The translations under genes and the position numbers were made by a program. Positions 1-11,747 of a DNA stretch of 64,000 nt are shown piece by piece. Origin of the DNA: Forficula auricularia (taxonomy: Eukaryota; Arthropoda; Insecta; Dermaptera; Forficulidae); contig JALMQS010000278.1 of NCBI GenBank assembly GCA_024734495.1, positions 496,001-560,000 on the forward strand, given 5' to 3'. Below the pieces are notes generated by a model that saw nothing but the letters and a program-made list of their open reading frames with translations, ran no database searches and had not been told where the DNA came from. Position 1 is the first letter of the stretch. The number at the start of each line of letters is the position of its first letter.

Positions 1-2040
1 CATCCATCTATTATTATACAAACAAGAGTATCAAATACAAAACATCCTCTCTGTCTAAGAAGGTTGAATGTGTGAATGAAGCTTTAGGGGGTTCAATGAG
101 TTAGGGCATTGTAAAATGCAAGATTAGTGGACATAAATTAACCCCTAGCTTTGAATAAATGAACATCCTTATGTTTCTTTAAGGCAAAATTTGCATTCAA
201 AGAAATACTCAGTTTTGAAGTCGGAGGATATTGTAAAGCACAAACATATCTTATCACAAAGCTTCAAGATGCCTTAAGAAAATGCCAGAAAGATTTTTAT
301 CAGTCCGCCTTTTGTTCTTGACTCTTTCAAATAATTTAAAAATTTTTATGTATCAAATAGTTTATAACTAAACTGAATCGAGAAAGTCTTGGATAAATCA
401 ACTTAACAACATTTTTTATGAAAATTGACTGAAAAGTTTCCGTTTAAAGCCGATGATTCTTCAAACGGTAATTTGTTACATTATGAATGTCATTTAACTG
501 GATTTCCTTTTAAATAAAAATAAATTAAAATCACTTATGAAAAAAAATGAATATTTAGATTGATTTGATCCGTTATTTTAGTTTGGAAAATGGGTTTTGC
601 CTAGTTTTTTTTAATATGGAAGAGACAACTATTCTACAGCCGAAGGCAATACACGATTATCCTTTTTAAAAATAAGAATCATTTAAGAGGACAGGGACAG
701 GCTTTTTAAATAAATAGAAGTGGGCGTATAATCCAATCGTCTGTAATTTGACCTCGCCAAAGACAAATACTAATTAAATTGATCAAATAACATTTGATAA
801 AATGTTTACTGAGATGGGAGTGGAAATATAATACATTCTTGAAATAGATCTGATTTTGTAAGACGAAAGAAAGCCTGAAATCAATCAAAAACATATAAAT
901 GCATTTGTTTATTATTAAAATGAAGCTATTATATCATATTTCATATGGAAAGTTTGTTCTTTTTTTAGATGGTTCTAACCTGAAAATGTTTTCACTTTCA
1001 TGATAATTTAATTTAAAAATCAGAAATCAACTGTTTTTGAACAAAGAGAATCAAATCTTTTAATAACTTTTTAAAATAAATGGTGTAACAAACAAAAATT
1101 GTTATCGTTTTTTAAGCAGATATTTTGAAAAGTACAAGTATTTTTAGTATTTTAATCAAGAGATTTAATAATTTTCTAAAAACGATAATAGTCAAAATTT
1201 ACTTTTGATTCTAAAAAAGGCAATGAGTATTGTCATTTACCGTGAAAAAACTATTGTTGTATGAGAAGGCAAAATTATAAGAAATTGTTATGATTTAGGT
1301 TAGCCCCTGAAATTTAGGGTACAACATAATCAGTTTTGGTATACTGATTAATTATAAATATAAGAAACTGCACATTTGGTTGCCTATCTAACAGGCTCTT
1401 AAGTTTTAAAAATAAATATTTCTGATGTTGGAGGATAAAAGATAGGTATGTAGAAGTGTCTAGGGGCAGTTATTAACTTGGTACAAGGCCGTAACCTGGT
1501 TAGGGGAGAATGGATATACTCCTAGGAGTAGGAGACATGACCTCCCTGATGCCCAGATTGCTTTTTTTTTTTATCTATTTATATTAAATTTTTATTGAAC
1601 GTTTTATTTATATCCTGTAAAATTTCGAGTAGACTTGTAGAAAAAATATATTTTTATTAATATTCTATTTAATTTTTCAACACTTTGTATGTTATGTTTT
1701 AAGGTTTTAAGTAATAATTTTTACAGGATATTTTTAATTCTTTCTAAATGGGACTAGTGGTACATTATTTTATAAAACCATCTATATTAGAGAATTGAAG
1801 ACAGGAATAAAACAATAATCGGTAAGGAAAAGTTATAAGTCGTTTTAAACAAGGAGTTCTTATAAAAATGAGACTTATTTTTGTTGGTTTCTGAATAACT
1901 TCTTAAATGCATGCTATTTTGAATTTTAAAATTTATTAGAATTTCGTGCCTAGCATTTCGTAGAGAGAAGATGAGATTTTATAGGCTCATAGCGCGCGGC
2001 TAGGTATAGGCAGTCATACAAGCCGGATAAGTGCGAATCG
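1..2040. other. AT-rich spacer, no gene seen
   Basis: AT-rich sequence with short unstructured ORFs only. A slightly more GC-balanced patch near 1440-1560, ending in a T-run, could be a decayed repeat, but I cannot assign it. Confidence 0.6.
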
Positions 2041-2048
2041 GTCTAGCA

Positions 2049-2248
2049 AAGGGGCCTCCAAATTTTTTAGAGATAGGACCACATGTAAACATTGAAAACT
2101 ATGGGCGGGCCGGATATAAAATATTATACGGAAATTATGTTAATAATACGCTATTATATGGTATTAATATTTAATATAGTGAATATTTATGAATTAATTC
2201 TGTAGTAGCCGCGGGCCGGATTTGGCCTCCATAGTTTGGGGAGCCCTA
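2049..2248. mobile_element. hAT-like MITE, about 200 bp, decayed
   Basis: The two ends are imperfect inverted repeats (AAGGGGCCTCCAAA at the left, TTTGGGGAGCCCTA at the right) of the GGGGnCCCCAAA type common in hAT elements. The interior holds the GCGGGCCGGAT motif typical of these MITEs. The flanks GTCTAGCA (2041-2048) and GTCTATCA (2249-2256) match at 7 of 8 bases, as expected for an aged 8-bp hAT target duplication. It has no coding capacity. Confidence 0.6.
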
Positions 2249-2256
2249 GTCTATCA

Positions 2257-3051
2257 CATCGAGGATTCCATGCCTAATATACAATTTATATAATTATATT
2301 GTAATTCAATTTTATTTAATTCTTGGTGCAAATAAGTAAAATTCGACCTTTTCACCTAAATTTAATATTAAAATTATATTACCATATCGCTTTTTACTGA
2401 AGCAAATAATTACTAAGCAACGCACGATGTTTCAGGTAATATATATCCGAATATATGTATATGTAATATATACCACGATCCCGTCATAAAATTTCAAAAA
2501 GACGAGTCAAAATAAAAACTTTGATTCTTGTTTGGGGTCGAATTTCGATGGTTATCTTTTTAATATAATGTTTTATATCAATAGGAAAACAGGAAAGTTA
2601 AGGAAATAAAAGAGAGAAAAAAATCAATAGATGTCTTTCCAAATAGGCATCGAATAAAAAACATAGAGAGTAAGTTGGAAAAATATTCGCCCCAACTTAT
2701 CTATTCTTCTCGGGAGCATTTGGTAGTGAGCCAGGGCGGTCGACCTTCGATCAGGAACTCGCTAATAATTCATAATAAAAAAAATGAACATTTCTCCTTA
2801 TTTAATATTCACTGTTTTATTAGTTGATCTTATAAAAGACTTTGCTCAAGCTTGTTTGATCAGGATAGGCGATTCAAATAAAAACAGTTTATTTATGACA
2901 TAATTTCAGCTGAAAGATAGAATGGACCAACTATTTTATTTACCTAAAGTGCCTCGAAGTGACACATGTCCGCCAAATCCCAGACAATTTTATTAGTGAT
3001 CAAGTCACGAGAAAAACCGAAAGGAATTTTAAATTTTAATTAATTCAATTT
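2257..3051. other. AT-rich spacer, no gene seen
   Basis: No ORF of note. A small GC-richer patch at 2700-2760 is unassigned. Confidence 0.55.
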
Positions 3052-3968
3052 AGATCCTCCACAGCGCTCAATCCTTACTAGACAATCGCGCAAACATAGC
3101 CTCCTCAATAAATTCAGATTTAAGCATGCTTAAAAAATGGGGATCTCACAATTTGAGTAAGCTTTAATGCTGGCAAAACACAGTGCTGCCTAATTTCTAG
3201 GCGCGCAGATAGGAACCTTCCGGACATTTCCTTTGATTCAGAGCTCATTAGAATTCCGTAATAAAAATATCAATGTTAGGTGTCACCTTAGGTTCTGACC
3301 TCTCTTGGAATGACCATATTATCTCAGTAGCAAAAGCTGCAGCATGTAAGCTCGGCTTTCTTTTCCGAACCAAACGATTTTTCACTCCCACTCAACTCCT
3401 TATATTATACAAGGCTCAAATTCGCCCCTGTCTTGAATATTGCTCGCATTTGTGGAGAGGAGCCTCCAAGTATTCTCTTAATACCTTAGATGCAATTCAG
3501 AGGCGAGCTATCAGACTGATAGGCGATCCTACATTAACTGACACTCTCGACTCCCTAGCCCATCGTAGATCTGTCTCCGCCCTATCCCTTTTTTATAGAT
3601 ATTACCATGGCTTTTGTTCTGACGAAATAAAATCGATAATCCCACCAAAGGCCTCATTTGCCCGAAATACACGATTTTCTAAAATTCAACACCCCTACGC
3701 GCTTAAACTAGATACTAATCGAACAAACGCATTCGCCAATTCATTTATCCCTATGACATCTAGAGACTGGAATTCTCTTCCCCCGACCGTCTTTCCAGCT
3801 ACTTATAACCTTCAAACTTTCAAGACCAGCATTCACAGATACCTTCGACCTCTACCCAATCCTAAATCTCCCCTTATCTTCACGTTACAAGGGTCCACCA
3901 CGGACTTCAGAGGTTGTACCTTCTTGGTGCAACTTCTTCTTGTATCAATATCATTATAAAAAAAAAGA
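3052..3968 (+). mobile_element. Jockey/CR1-like LINE, 5'-truncated copy
   Basis: This is the 3' part of a non-LTR retrotransposon. Degraded reverse-transcriptase sequence (3052-3270, with frameshifts and stops) leads into the better preserved C-terminal region, then a short 3' UTR ending in an A-rich tail near 3960. The same family recurs at 4560-5257, 10424-10540, 11748-11905, 12701-12768, 45041-45449 and 45560-46655. The copy is dead: no endonuclease domain and no catalytic motif of the RT is left in frame. Confidence 0.85.
3273..3959 (+). pseudogene. LINE reverse transcriptase C-terminal fragment
   Basis: The 228-codon reading frame covers the thumb and C-terminal region of a LINE pol protein. 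Family landmarks are GSDLSWNDHI near the start, YKAQIRPCLEYCSHLWRGA at about residues 47-65, LDAIQRRAIRLI, DSLAHRR, and the late motif TSRDWNSLPPTVFPATYNLQ. It lacks the YADD catalytic box, which lies upstream in full-length elements. The natural ORF of this family should stop just after PNP, as in the copy ending at 45348. Here one C is missing near 3861, so the frame runs on into the 3' UTR for about 26 codons. The ATG is an internal methionine, not a true start. Confidence 0.85.
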
Positions 3969-4559
3969 TGTTCTTTTTCATTCATTCATTTGGCTTTTTG
4001 GAATCGTTTAAACATACTTACAAAATTACAAATTAATGTGAATTTTGATATTTGATAAAGCTTTAGGAACAAATAAGGGCAGTAACCAATATTGATGAAT
4101 TGATATGTTTTTCTTAACTATTAGTACTACCCATAAAATGAATAGATTACCAACAGTCATGGAATGTTTAAAGAATCCGATCCTATATATATCTGGGAAA
4201 TTATTCAATTTGTAATTTGTTTTGAGCTTCTTGTGTCCATCAAAGATAGTCTTGTGTTGTTGATTTTTATTACAGTCGTCCATATCTCAATCGTCAACCA
4301 ACTTTCTTCGTCCTTATATGTCTATGAAAAAATTAAAAAATTTGAGATGAATTTAAACTTAAGTATACCGAATAATACCTAATATCACCAGAAATCTTTG
4401 CCAAAAAATTTTCATTTCCATGTCAAATGGCATATTTTGAAAAAAAAAACTGCTTTTGAAAAGATTTACCTGTTATATTCGTGGAGAAAAAAAAATAAGT
4501 GTTGATATAAAATGGAATCAAGTTTCCGATCTTATCTTATAATTTTTTATAATGATATT
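3969..4559. other. AT-rich spacer, no gene seen
   Basis: Overlapping short ORFs on both strands here have no recognisable motif and look like chance. Confidence 0.55.
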
Positions 4560-5257
4560 GGTACACGAAATTGCCCCAAAAATGTGCACCCTCTGTAGTC
4601 CGGGGCGGAGGCCTATATCGTGAAAAAAAGAAGAGATTTCATGGAATGGGTCGGAGTTGACTGAAGGTTATATGTAGCTAGGAAGACGGTCAGAGGAAGA
4701 GAGATCCAGTCTCTAGAAGTCATAGGGATAAACGAATTGGCAAATGCGTTGGTTCGGTTAGTATCCAATTTAAGCGCATAGGGGGTGTTCAATCTTAGAA
4801 AATCGTGTGTTACGAGCAAATGAAGCTTTTGGAGGGATTATTGATTTATCTCATCAAACAAACAGCATTGGTAGTAGCTATAAAAAGGGAAAAGGGCGGA
4901 GACAGTTCTACGATGAGTTAAGGAGTCGAGAGTGTCAATTAATGTTGGATCTCCTATTATAGCCGGAGAGCTCGCCTCTGAATTGCAACCAAGGTAGCAA
5001 GAGAATGCTTGGAGGCTCCTCTCCATAGGTGAGAGCCATATTCGAGACAGGGGCGAATTTAGTTAGCCCTTGCATAAAGTAAGTAGTTGGGTGGGAGTGG
5101 AAAAGCGTTTGGTCCGGAAAAAACAGTCAAGCTCACATAATGCAGCTTTTGCTATTGAAGTTGCTGTGGTCATTCCAAGAAAGGTCATAACCCAAGGTGA
5201 CGCCCAACATTGATATTGATAATTAAAAGTAGATTGTAAAACATAAATAAACAAAAG
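4560..5257 (-). pseudogene. decayed LINE copy, minus strand
   Basis: Reading the minus strand gives three broken frames that follow the C-terminal order of the same LINE family: GVTLG-like/LSWN-like and SIAKAALCELDCFFRTKRF (5063-5254), then the LWRGAS-like, DPTLIDTLDSLTHRR and SALFPFYSYY segment (4838-5026), then LNTPYALKLDTNRTNAFANSF with SRDWISLP (4613-4819). The 3' UTR with its TGCACC-like motif lies near 4565-4620. There are multiple frameshifts. It lies head-to-head in sense with the 3052-3968 copy and is more diverged. Confidence 0.8.
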
Positions 5258-6382
5258 GGTCTATATTGCAACGTGAAAGCATGTTAGTAGACTAATCACA
5301 AATGATTCAAATTTTAACTAAAATTTAAATTATAGAAGAAAACTAAAGAGATAACGAATATCTTATGTATTCTTAAAGTGCCAGTGACATACTCGATTTC
5401 GAGCATCGGCGATTACAATGGAGAGGATACTGGGGAAATTTTTCACAGGGGTGGTTTCCCATATCTTATGTTTAAAAAAATAATAATTAAATGTCAATAA
5501 TACAATAAAAGATAATAATACAATAATAAATCTTATTTATTATTGACTTTATTTAATCAGATAAGAATACATATTGTAGGTTATCTTAAGGTTCATAGTT
5601 AGGAATAGCCTTGTACATGTTCGTGATCAAAGAAACGTCTGTTTCTTAAAATTAAGACCTTTGGGAATACACAAATTTTCTGAATAGTAATGCGAAACCC
5701 GTGGGTCCAAGTGGACACAGCGGTGTTGGCTGAAAAGAGAAGGAAGGGTGTGGCTGATTCCTATCAGATAAAACAAAACCGAAGAGACATAAAACCAAAT
5801 AATGGCACTATTTTAAAATATCCTTTGAGCAGATAGGAATGGCTAAAAAGGAGATAAAAAATTCCGTCGAATTAATGTTCGTAATAAATTAAATATTTGA
5901 ATAATCGTTTGTTAATTAATTTTAAAAGAATGAAATTCTTTTCATTGAAGTTTTTTCTTTTAAAGAGAAAAATATTTAATCTAAATATAATTAAAAAGTG
6001 TCAACATCGGTGGCTAGACTTTATCCAGAGTGGTTTAAAATAATAAATTATCTGGTGTGTACACCACACGGCTTTAACTTACGAGCACCTTCTTTGAAAT
6101 TATACTATCAGTTTCGATTTTTTTTAAAAATAAATAAATAAAATCACTTAATTTTCAAGTAAAGATGAACAAAGGTTATGTCGATTCGGGCCTAAAGCTT
6201 GCCATAATGGTGCATGCTGATTCCAAGCTTAAGTTTTACATTTTTATTCTCTGTGACTTATTGATGTTGAGATGTAGAAAATACAATGCAGAAACACACG
6301 GACATTTGAATTTTCTGATGAGTTTTGGTTCTGATGCCCACAAAAGCCGTTTTAATTTTCTAAACTTAGTTTCTATTAAGTA
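5258..6382. other. AT-rich spacer, no gene seen
   Basis: Short ORFs only. A patch at 5690-5770 has somewhat higher GC and no recognisable motif. A 72-codon ORF at 6165-6383 has no known domain and is probably chance. Confidence 0.5.
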
Positions 6383-6625
6383 AATATCGTTGAGGCAGTC
6401 CAAAAAAAGAAGAAGATAATTTACACTAACTTTTTATTCATAACACCCATGTTTCGGAGGCTCACTGACTTTTCAAAGCCCTGAAGGAGGGAATAGCCTC
6501 CGAAACGTCGGTTTTATGAATAAAAAGATAGTGTAAATTATCCTCTTCTTTTTGGACTGCCTCATCGATATCCACTTAATTCACTTATCAGTCCGTCTCC
6601 AAAAATTACTCCAATCTTAGTTTCT
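6383..6625. mobile_element. foldback repeat with damaged hammerhead-like core
   Basis: Left arm 6383-6447 and right arm about 6505-6570 are inverted copies, both carrying GGCAGTCC, A-rich and TTTACACTA-type segments. Between them lies CTGAAGGAGG, a 6-base loop region, CCTCC and GAAACGTCGG. Compared with copies near 62836 and 63109 it has lost three bases of the CTGAAGA box, so a ribozyme here would be damaged. The right arm continues to ATTACTCCAATCTTA near 6625, an end also seen at 31728. Organisation resembles terminal repeats of Penelope-like elements; this is inference from motif and layout, with no protein to support it. Confidence 0.5.
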
Positions 6626-6708
6626 CTATTTTAAGGGGGTTAATAGTACCTATCACTTGGAGTCCAGATGAAATTAACTTTTATAAAATTGTAAATATAG
6701 AAGACTTA

Positions 6709-6902
6709 GGCCCGGTTGTATGTCGCAAAGTAAATGCTTTTTACCACTAACCAAGGTAGATGGTAAATGGAGCCACTGGGATGGCCAATCAGATGACAGG
6801 TACATTCAGTGCCTGTCATCTGATTGGCCATCCCAGTAACTCCATTACCATCTACCTTGGTTAGTGGTAAAAAGCATTTACTTTGCGACATACAACCGGG
6901 CC
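6709..6902. mobile_element. PIF/Harbinger-like MITE, copy 1
   Basis: A nearly perfect palindrome of 194 bp. Ends are GGCCCGGTTGTATGTCGC and its complement; flanks are TTA on both sides (6706-6708, 6903-6905), matching the 3-bp TWA target duplication of PIF/Harbinger elements. The centre carries GGCCAATCAGATGACAGG in both orientations, an inverted CCAAT-type core. No coding capacity. The RNA would form one long hairpin. Confidence 0.8.
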
Positions 6903-7286
6903 TTAGAAAATTGAACATTCCAAAAAAAGTAAATGCATCATTTTAACTTTCATGTTTCGCTATTTAAGGGATAGAAAAAAAAATAGAAAAAACAATTAGA
7001 AAATATTATTGGGACATTTAAGTTTAAATTTCGGATCATAGCGAAGTCTATGGAATAAATTAAGTTTTTAATCAAATATTTAATGAAAAATTGACTTAGA
7101 TTGCAAAATATCATAAAACGCGAGTTTGTTAAACCGATTCTTATTAAAAAGAGACTTTCCTTATATGAAAGTAAAAGAAAGAAAATGGAGGAGATAATAT
7201 TTTGATTTTAAGAATTTCTCAAAATGGAAATCTAGTATACAAATTTGATTTCCTATCGAACAAGTTACTTGGTCATCAACCTATTA

Positions 7287-7481
7287 GGCCAGGTTGTATG
7301 TCGCAAAGTAAATGCTTTTTACCACTAACCAAGGTAGATGGTAAATGGAACCAGTGGGATGGCCAATCAGATGACAGCCACTGAATGTGCCTGTCATCTG
7401 ATTGGCTATCCCAGTGGCTCTATTTACCATCTACCTTGGTTAGTGGTAAAGAGCATTTACTTTGCGAAATACAACCGGGCC
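7287..7481. mobile_element. PIF/Harbinger-like MITE, copy 2
   Basis: Same family as 6709-6902, only about 385 bp away and in the same layout. The left end is GGCCAGGTTGTATGTCGC, with one substitution; the right end is GGTTGTATTTCGC-like on the complement. Flanks read TTA (7284-7286) and TAA (7482-7484), so one base of the duplication has changed or a TWA variant is present. Confidence 0.78.
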
Positions 7482-7867
7482 TAAGTCAAGGAGAAGTTCA
7501 GCAAAAGTGAACCCTCTTTTTCATAATTATTTGAATAGTTTTTTGTCAGCAAAAGTTAGATATATTATTAAATAATGTAATTAACTTAGAGAATTTAATA
7601 GCTATATATTTAACAATGATTTTCTTGGTTCTTGCCAATCTTTAATATATTGTAATAAAGTTGCCATTTTTGTAATGAAAGTGGAAGTAGTATAATATGT
7701 TATATTCTTTCATAAAAAAAATCTTAATGTTTTTTTTTTAATAGATTCTATATAAAGATGGCCGACAACTTATTGCAACGCAACATGGTGTTTCATCAAT
7801 TTTAACTTCTAGCTTTTGTATTTTTATGTTTAAAAACAAATGCAAAAAAATAATTTTTAAGAAAGCA
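7482..7867. other. AT-rich spacer, no gene seen
   Basis: No ORF or structure of note. Confidence 0.5.
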
Positions 7868-8213
7868 ATAAAAACCGACTTCAAAAAATTAAATGCAACA
7901 AATAAAATACACTAAAAGGTATAAAATAATTATTTTCTTATTTAGTTACAACTAAACGACGAAATATTAACATGAAATTACTTTTTGAAGTCGGTACCAA
8001 ACAAACTATACCTATAAGCGAGCGTACCCGCCAAACGTACTAAGTAAGATCCGTCGAGTGCGATTCATAAAAAGTATATGTTTGGCTACCGACTTCAAAA
8101 GTAATTTCATGTTAATATTTCGTCGTTTAGTTGTAACTAAATAAGATAATAATTATTTTATACCTTTTAGTGTATTTTATTTGTTGCATTTAATTTTTTG
8201 AAGTCGGTTTTTA
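7868..8213. repeat. long foldback bounded by ACCGACTTCAAAA
   Basis: Two arms of roughly 135 bp (7868-8004 and 8081-8213) are inverted and almost identical, separated by about 76 bp. Each arm is itself bounded by ACCGACTTCAAAA or its complement, so the motif occurs four times. No ORF. The near identity of the arms points to recent formation or gene conversion. Confidence 0.8.
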
Positions 8214-8759
8214 TTTTTTCTTAAAAATTATTTTTATTTTTCTCTCTTTTAGTGATGTTATTAATAGTGATCATATCATCAGAACTTGACCAAATTAATA
8301 TGACACCATCCCTAAGACACCCCCTTTCGAATAAAAAAAGAACCATCGAAATCGGTTCATAAACAAAGAGGTTAGGTCTCAAACAAACCTAATAAAAAAG
8401 GTCTAATACCTATGAAAAAAAAACGAAAAAAATGGGACCAATCGGAAGCTAGACTGGACCCAATGCAAAAAAAATTTTCAAAATCGGTTGGACAATTGGC
8501 AGAGATATGAGGTAACATAGGCACAAAAAAAAAATTCAGTCGAATAGAGAACCTCCTCCTTTTTTGAAGTCGGTTAAAAAATCATTTCTTGAATTTTCCA
8601 AAGACCCGCACCCCACACACGCTATAACTGTGCAAAATTTGGTCCAAATCCGACAAATGGTTATTATTTTTAAAAAACCTTCACCCTCTTAATTTTATTT
8701 TATTTCAACGAAAATCTAATCTATCTATCAATGTAAAATATCTAAATTCATATCAAATT
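8214..8759. repeat. diffuse repeat ending in TTTGAAGTCGGTT
   Basis: The stretch has AAATCGGTT-type phrases at several places (near 8353 and 8483), a TTTTTTGAAGTCGGTT at about 8563-8577, and a GTGCAAAATTTGGTCCAAA segment near 8631. Such phrases are characteristic of 3' ends of interspersed retroelements in arthropods. Boundaries and class are unclear. Confidence 0.4.
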
Positions 8760-9045
8760 TCGTTTTGATATTTTCATTGATTTTTGAGATAGAGAGTTCA
8801 CAAAATTAGCTAATGCACGTACTAACAGATATTTTGAGTAAATTATTAATATTTCTTAAAATATAAATTTTTCGATGTCCACAGTACAAGGATTTATTGT
8901 AGTCCGATTTTTTTATTTTTAATCAAAATATAATAGTTTTAGCAGCTTTTAAGATATTTCGAAAATATGAGAAAAAAATTAAACCCTTTTTATGCATGAT
9001 TTGAATACTTTAGCATAGCCCTTATAGTAAAGTAAAAATATTAAA
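8760..9045 (+). repeat. CTTTACCATAC-family repeat, diverged copy
   Basis: Related to 55447-55947. Shared order: a TTTTGATATT segment, an AAT/CAAAATA block, AAGATATTTCGAAAA, a CATGCATGATT-like block, then the terminal TATAGTAAAGTAAAAA. Diverged, no ORF. Confidence 0.55.
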
Positions 9046-10423
9046 ACTAGGTGATGTGAACGCAAAACTTTTGGAGTATGCTAGAGTGAAGAGCGGAATT
9101 TTCCAGGCGTGTGGCGATTCTATGAACTTAATTTAGGTTGTCAAAGAAGATTGACTATCAGCCTGTAACGAGCTTTAAAAAGGTTGCAGAATGCCAATAG
9201 TGTGCCAAGCTTGGAAGTGAATGAGAAAATTGTGGCTAGGCAGCATGTCGAAGCAAAAATGTTTCCCAGCTTGGACCAAATAAATCTTCTGTGGTAGTCA
9301 TTTCGATTATTAGTTTCAAGAATCTGGTTGGATCTCCTAAGGAGTAAGTAATCTGATTAACGTTTACTTTTATAGGCTCGGCCATGCTGAAAGGAGAATC
9401 GAATGCAAATGAGATGGCAAGATGGGCTCGATCCAAGCCTGGAGTAATAAGCAATAGCAACGGCCTCTAGTCATTGACTGCAGGAGGTACGAGTGATTGG
9501 CCGGAATGCAGCCCGCCCGGAGGTGAGGAGCGCGGGCCGCATTCCAGGAGATCCAGCAACACCCCCACAGCAGGCGAAAACTTACACTCAACCACTCTCT
9601 CACGTTCTTTCTCCAAAGAAGGGTATTAAGGAATTTTTCTATCAGGATTCATGATACATCGATTTAAGTAAAAATAATATAAAATGTAAGAAAAAGTGCA
9701 AGATACAGTACGTTGCGCTGTCCGCAAATTTTAATTTTTTGTCAGTGTATTTGAGGGAAAAATAAATTCTATAATATAGAAAAAATATTAAAAGTAAAAT
9801 CCTATTGAAGACCAAATGAAAAAATTTTAATTAAAAAGTAGTTTAGTTTAATTTGAAATGTTTAAACAAAAATTGGAAAAATATATTTCAATATAAATAT
9901 AATGTAATAATTGGAGAAATAGATAATATTATTAACTTTCTATTTTTCGTTTTTTGAGTTAACGTGACAGGTACGTTGACATTTAAACAGATAAAATTTA
10001 TAGTGAAAATCATTTTTCTTCATATGTTTCAGACAATTTTTAAAACAATATAAAAAAAAACTTTCGAACATTTTAGTTTTCTCTACGAGTCGGAATATAT
10101 CTTAGAAATAGATCAGATATCAAATGTGTCCTTATTTTTCGTTGATAAAGAGAAATGAGAAAATTTGTGGATTTTTTCTCATAATTTTCCACTTCTGATC
10201 GCCGACAGGTACAAAAATCACCTAAAAATGGCAATTTCGGGATCATTTCAATCTGTAATTTTGATGTGAATAATTAGTCTGATTCTACTCGAAGATTTTT
10301 ATACGGATACCTTCATCCCATGACAAAAAAAATATTGTAACTAAAGATTATATATACTGCGAATTTACAATATATCGTTAAAGTGTTTTTGAGATTATCA
10401 AGTTAAGAAAATGATATTTTGGT
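9046..10423. other. spacer with GC-richer patch, no gene recognised
   Basis: From about 9360 to 9600 base composition rises. A TTTTATAG acceptor-like site at 9369-9376 precedes a short open stretch on the + strand, ending at a TAG near 9470; it might be an old exon, but nothing in it is recognisable. Minus-strand ORFs over the same bases have no motif. The rest is plain AT-rich DNA. Confidence 0.4.
9503..9545. other. GC-rich imperfect hairpin
   Basis: GGAATGC-A-GCCCGC (9503-9516) pairs with GCGGGC-C-GCATTCC (9532-9545) through 13 base pairs with one A/C mismatch and a 15-base loop. It stands out in this AT-rich region. Function unknown. Confidence 0.55.
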
Positions 10424-10540
10424 CTTGAATACACGACTCGTACCTGTGGAGAGGCTTCCAAGCATTCTCTTTAATTTGTAATTTAGAAAATTAGGAGATT
10501 TGTCCTTGACTTGTTTCCTTGATCCATTAGCCCTTAGCCC
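10424..10540 (+). pseudogene. short LINE fragment
   Basis: A stretch matching the LEYCSHLWRGASKYSL part of the local LINE family, with a later segment resembling the DSLAH region. Only about 115 bp survive. Confidence 0.6.
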
Positions 10541-10714
10541 AACCTAGAAGTATTTACACAGTTGCTTTTTTTAAAAAATGTCTCTCTAATGAGATCAAGT
10601 TAATAATCTATTAATACTAACTAATACCGTAATAATAATAACTGATTGCCGATTCGATTTGATTCAGAATATACTCAAAAAAATATAATGGAACTCCATT
10701 TGGGTTATATATTA

Positions 10715-11000
10715 GGGGCCATTCATAAAATACGTTCGGAACCAGAAGGGGGGGGGTATTGCTTAGCGTGATGATATAATATGTGAGAAGGGGGAGGGGG
10801 TCTAAGGAAACCTGAGATTAATCAATTGTGTTTTAATTTTTTCTTAAGTTATCAGCAACAAATCGTTTATAGGTGGGGGGTCTAGCTTTTATGACGTTAT
10901 ATTTGTTAGGGGGGTTCCCAGAAAATATGACGTAGAGTGACGAGGGGGAAGGGGGTCGAAAAAGGCGAAATTTTGCGTGACGTATTTTATGAATGGCCCC
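10715..11000. mobile_element. TA-flanked MITE (Tc1/mariner-type)
   Basis: Perfect terminal inverted repeats of 21 bp begin GGGGCCATTCATAAAATACG, flanked by TA on both sides (10713-10714, 11001-11002). The interior is non-coding with G-runs (GGGGGGGG near 10750 and several more). The TA duplication suggests mobilisation by a Tc1/mariner/IS630-type transposase; the terminal sequence belongs to a MITE type widespread in arthropods. Confidence 0.8.
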
Positions 11001-11002
11001 TA

Positions 11003-11747
11003 ATGTGTTAAGTATAGCAAAATCATATGTCAGTATTCTAAATGTTGGTTTTAGGTTTATGACAAGAAAATATTTTGAGTATATAAAGGAGAGAGTTTAT
11101 TATTATTAGTCTAACAGTGGCAAAACATGTTTTCGCTTGAAAAAGTTGTCTCCATAAAGACACTTTAAAAATTAAAAACATGTATAACAAGTTTTTTAAA
11201 ATAAATTTCCCATGTGAGTAAATAATTGCCATTTTTTATATCCATGATGCATACACACAATTAAATTAATTACACATTATTCAGAAAGATTATAAAATTA
11301 AATTAGGAAACGTTTGGAATCTGATGAATTTTCTGATTTATATAGGTGAAACATTGATAATTCGATAATAATATAATAATATAAGGGAAAATTCTTAGAA
11401 GAAATAAATAGGATTATTCAATATCAAAGAAACAGTTCATTTCATTTTTGTTTCTAATTTATGAAGATTCAAAACACATAACGAGTATGATTCCATTTAA
11501 GGAGAAAATAAAAATTATAACAAATTCCAAATATGGCTTTTGAGTATGTGCTGAGTATATGATGGATAATTAATGAAATGTAGATTCTGAAATGGAAAGT
11601 GGTTCTAATAATAAGAAGAGAAATACGCGCCAGGAGTACTTAGTCTAATTCTAACAAATGCTAGAATAGATAAAGCGATTATTTAAATGAATTATTAAAA
11701 AGTCAGTAGATACCAGTTCAATCATGTAACCAGAATTGTAATAATTA
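11003..11747. other. AT-rich spacer, no gene seen
   Basis: No supported feature. Confidence 0.55.

Noticed and set aside
6165..6383. small gene with ATG in fair context
   Set aside because: 72 codons without a domain, ending at the edge of a foldback; no supporting signals.
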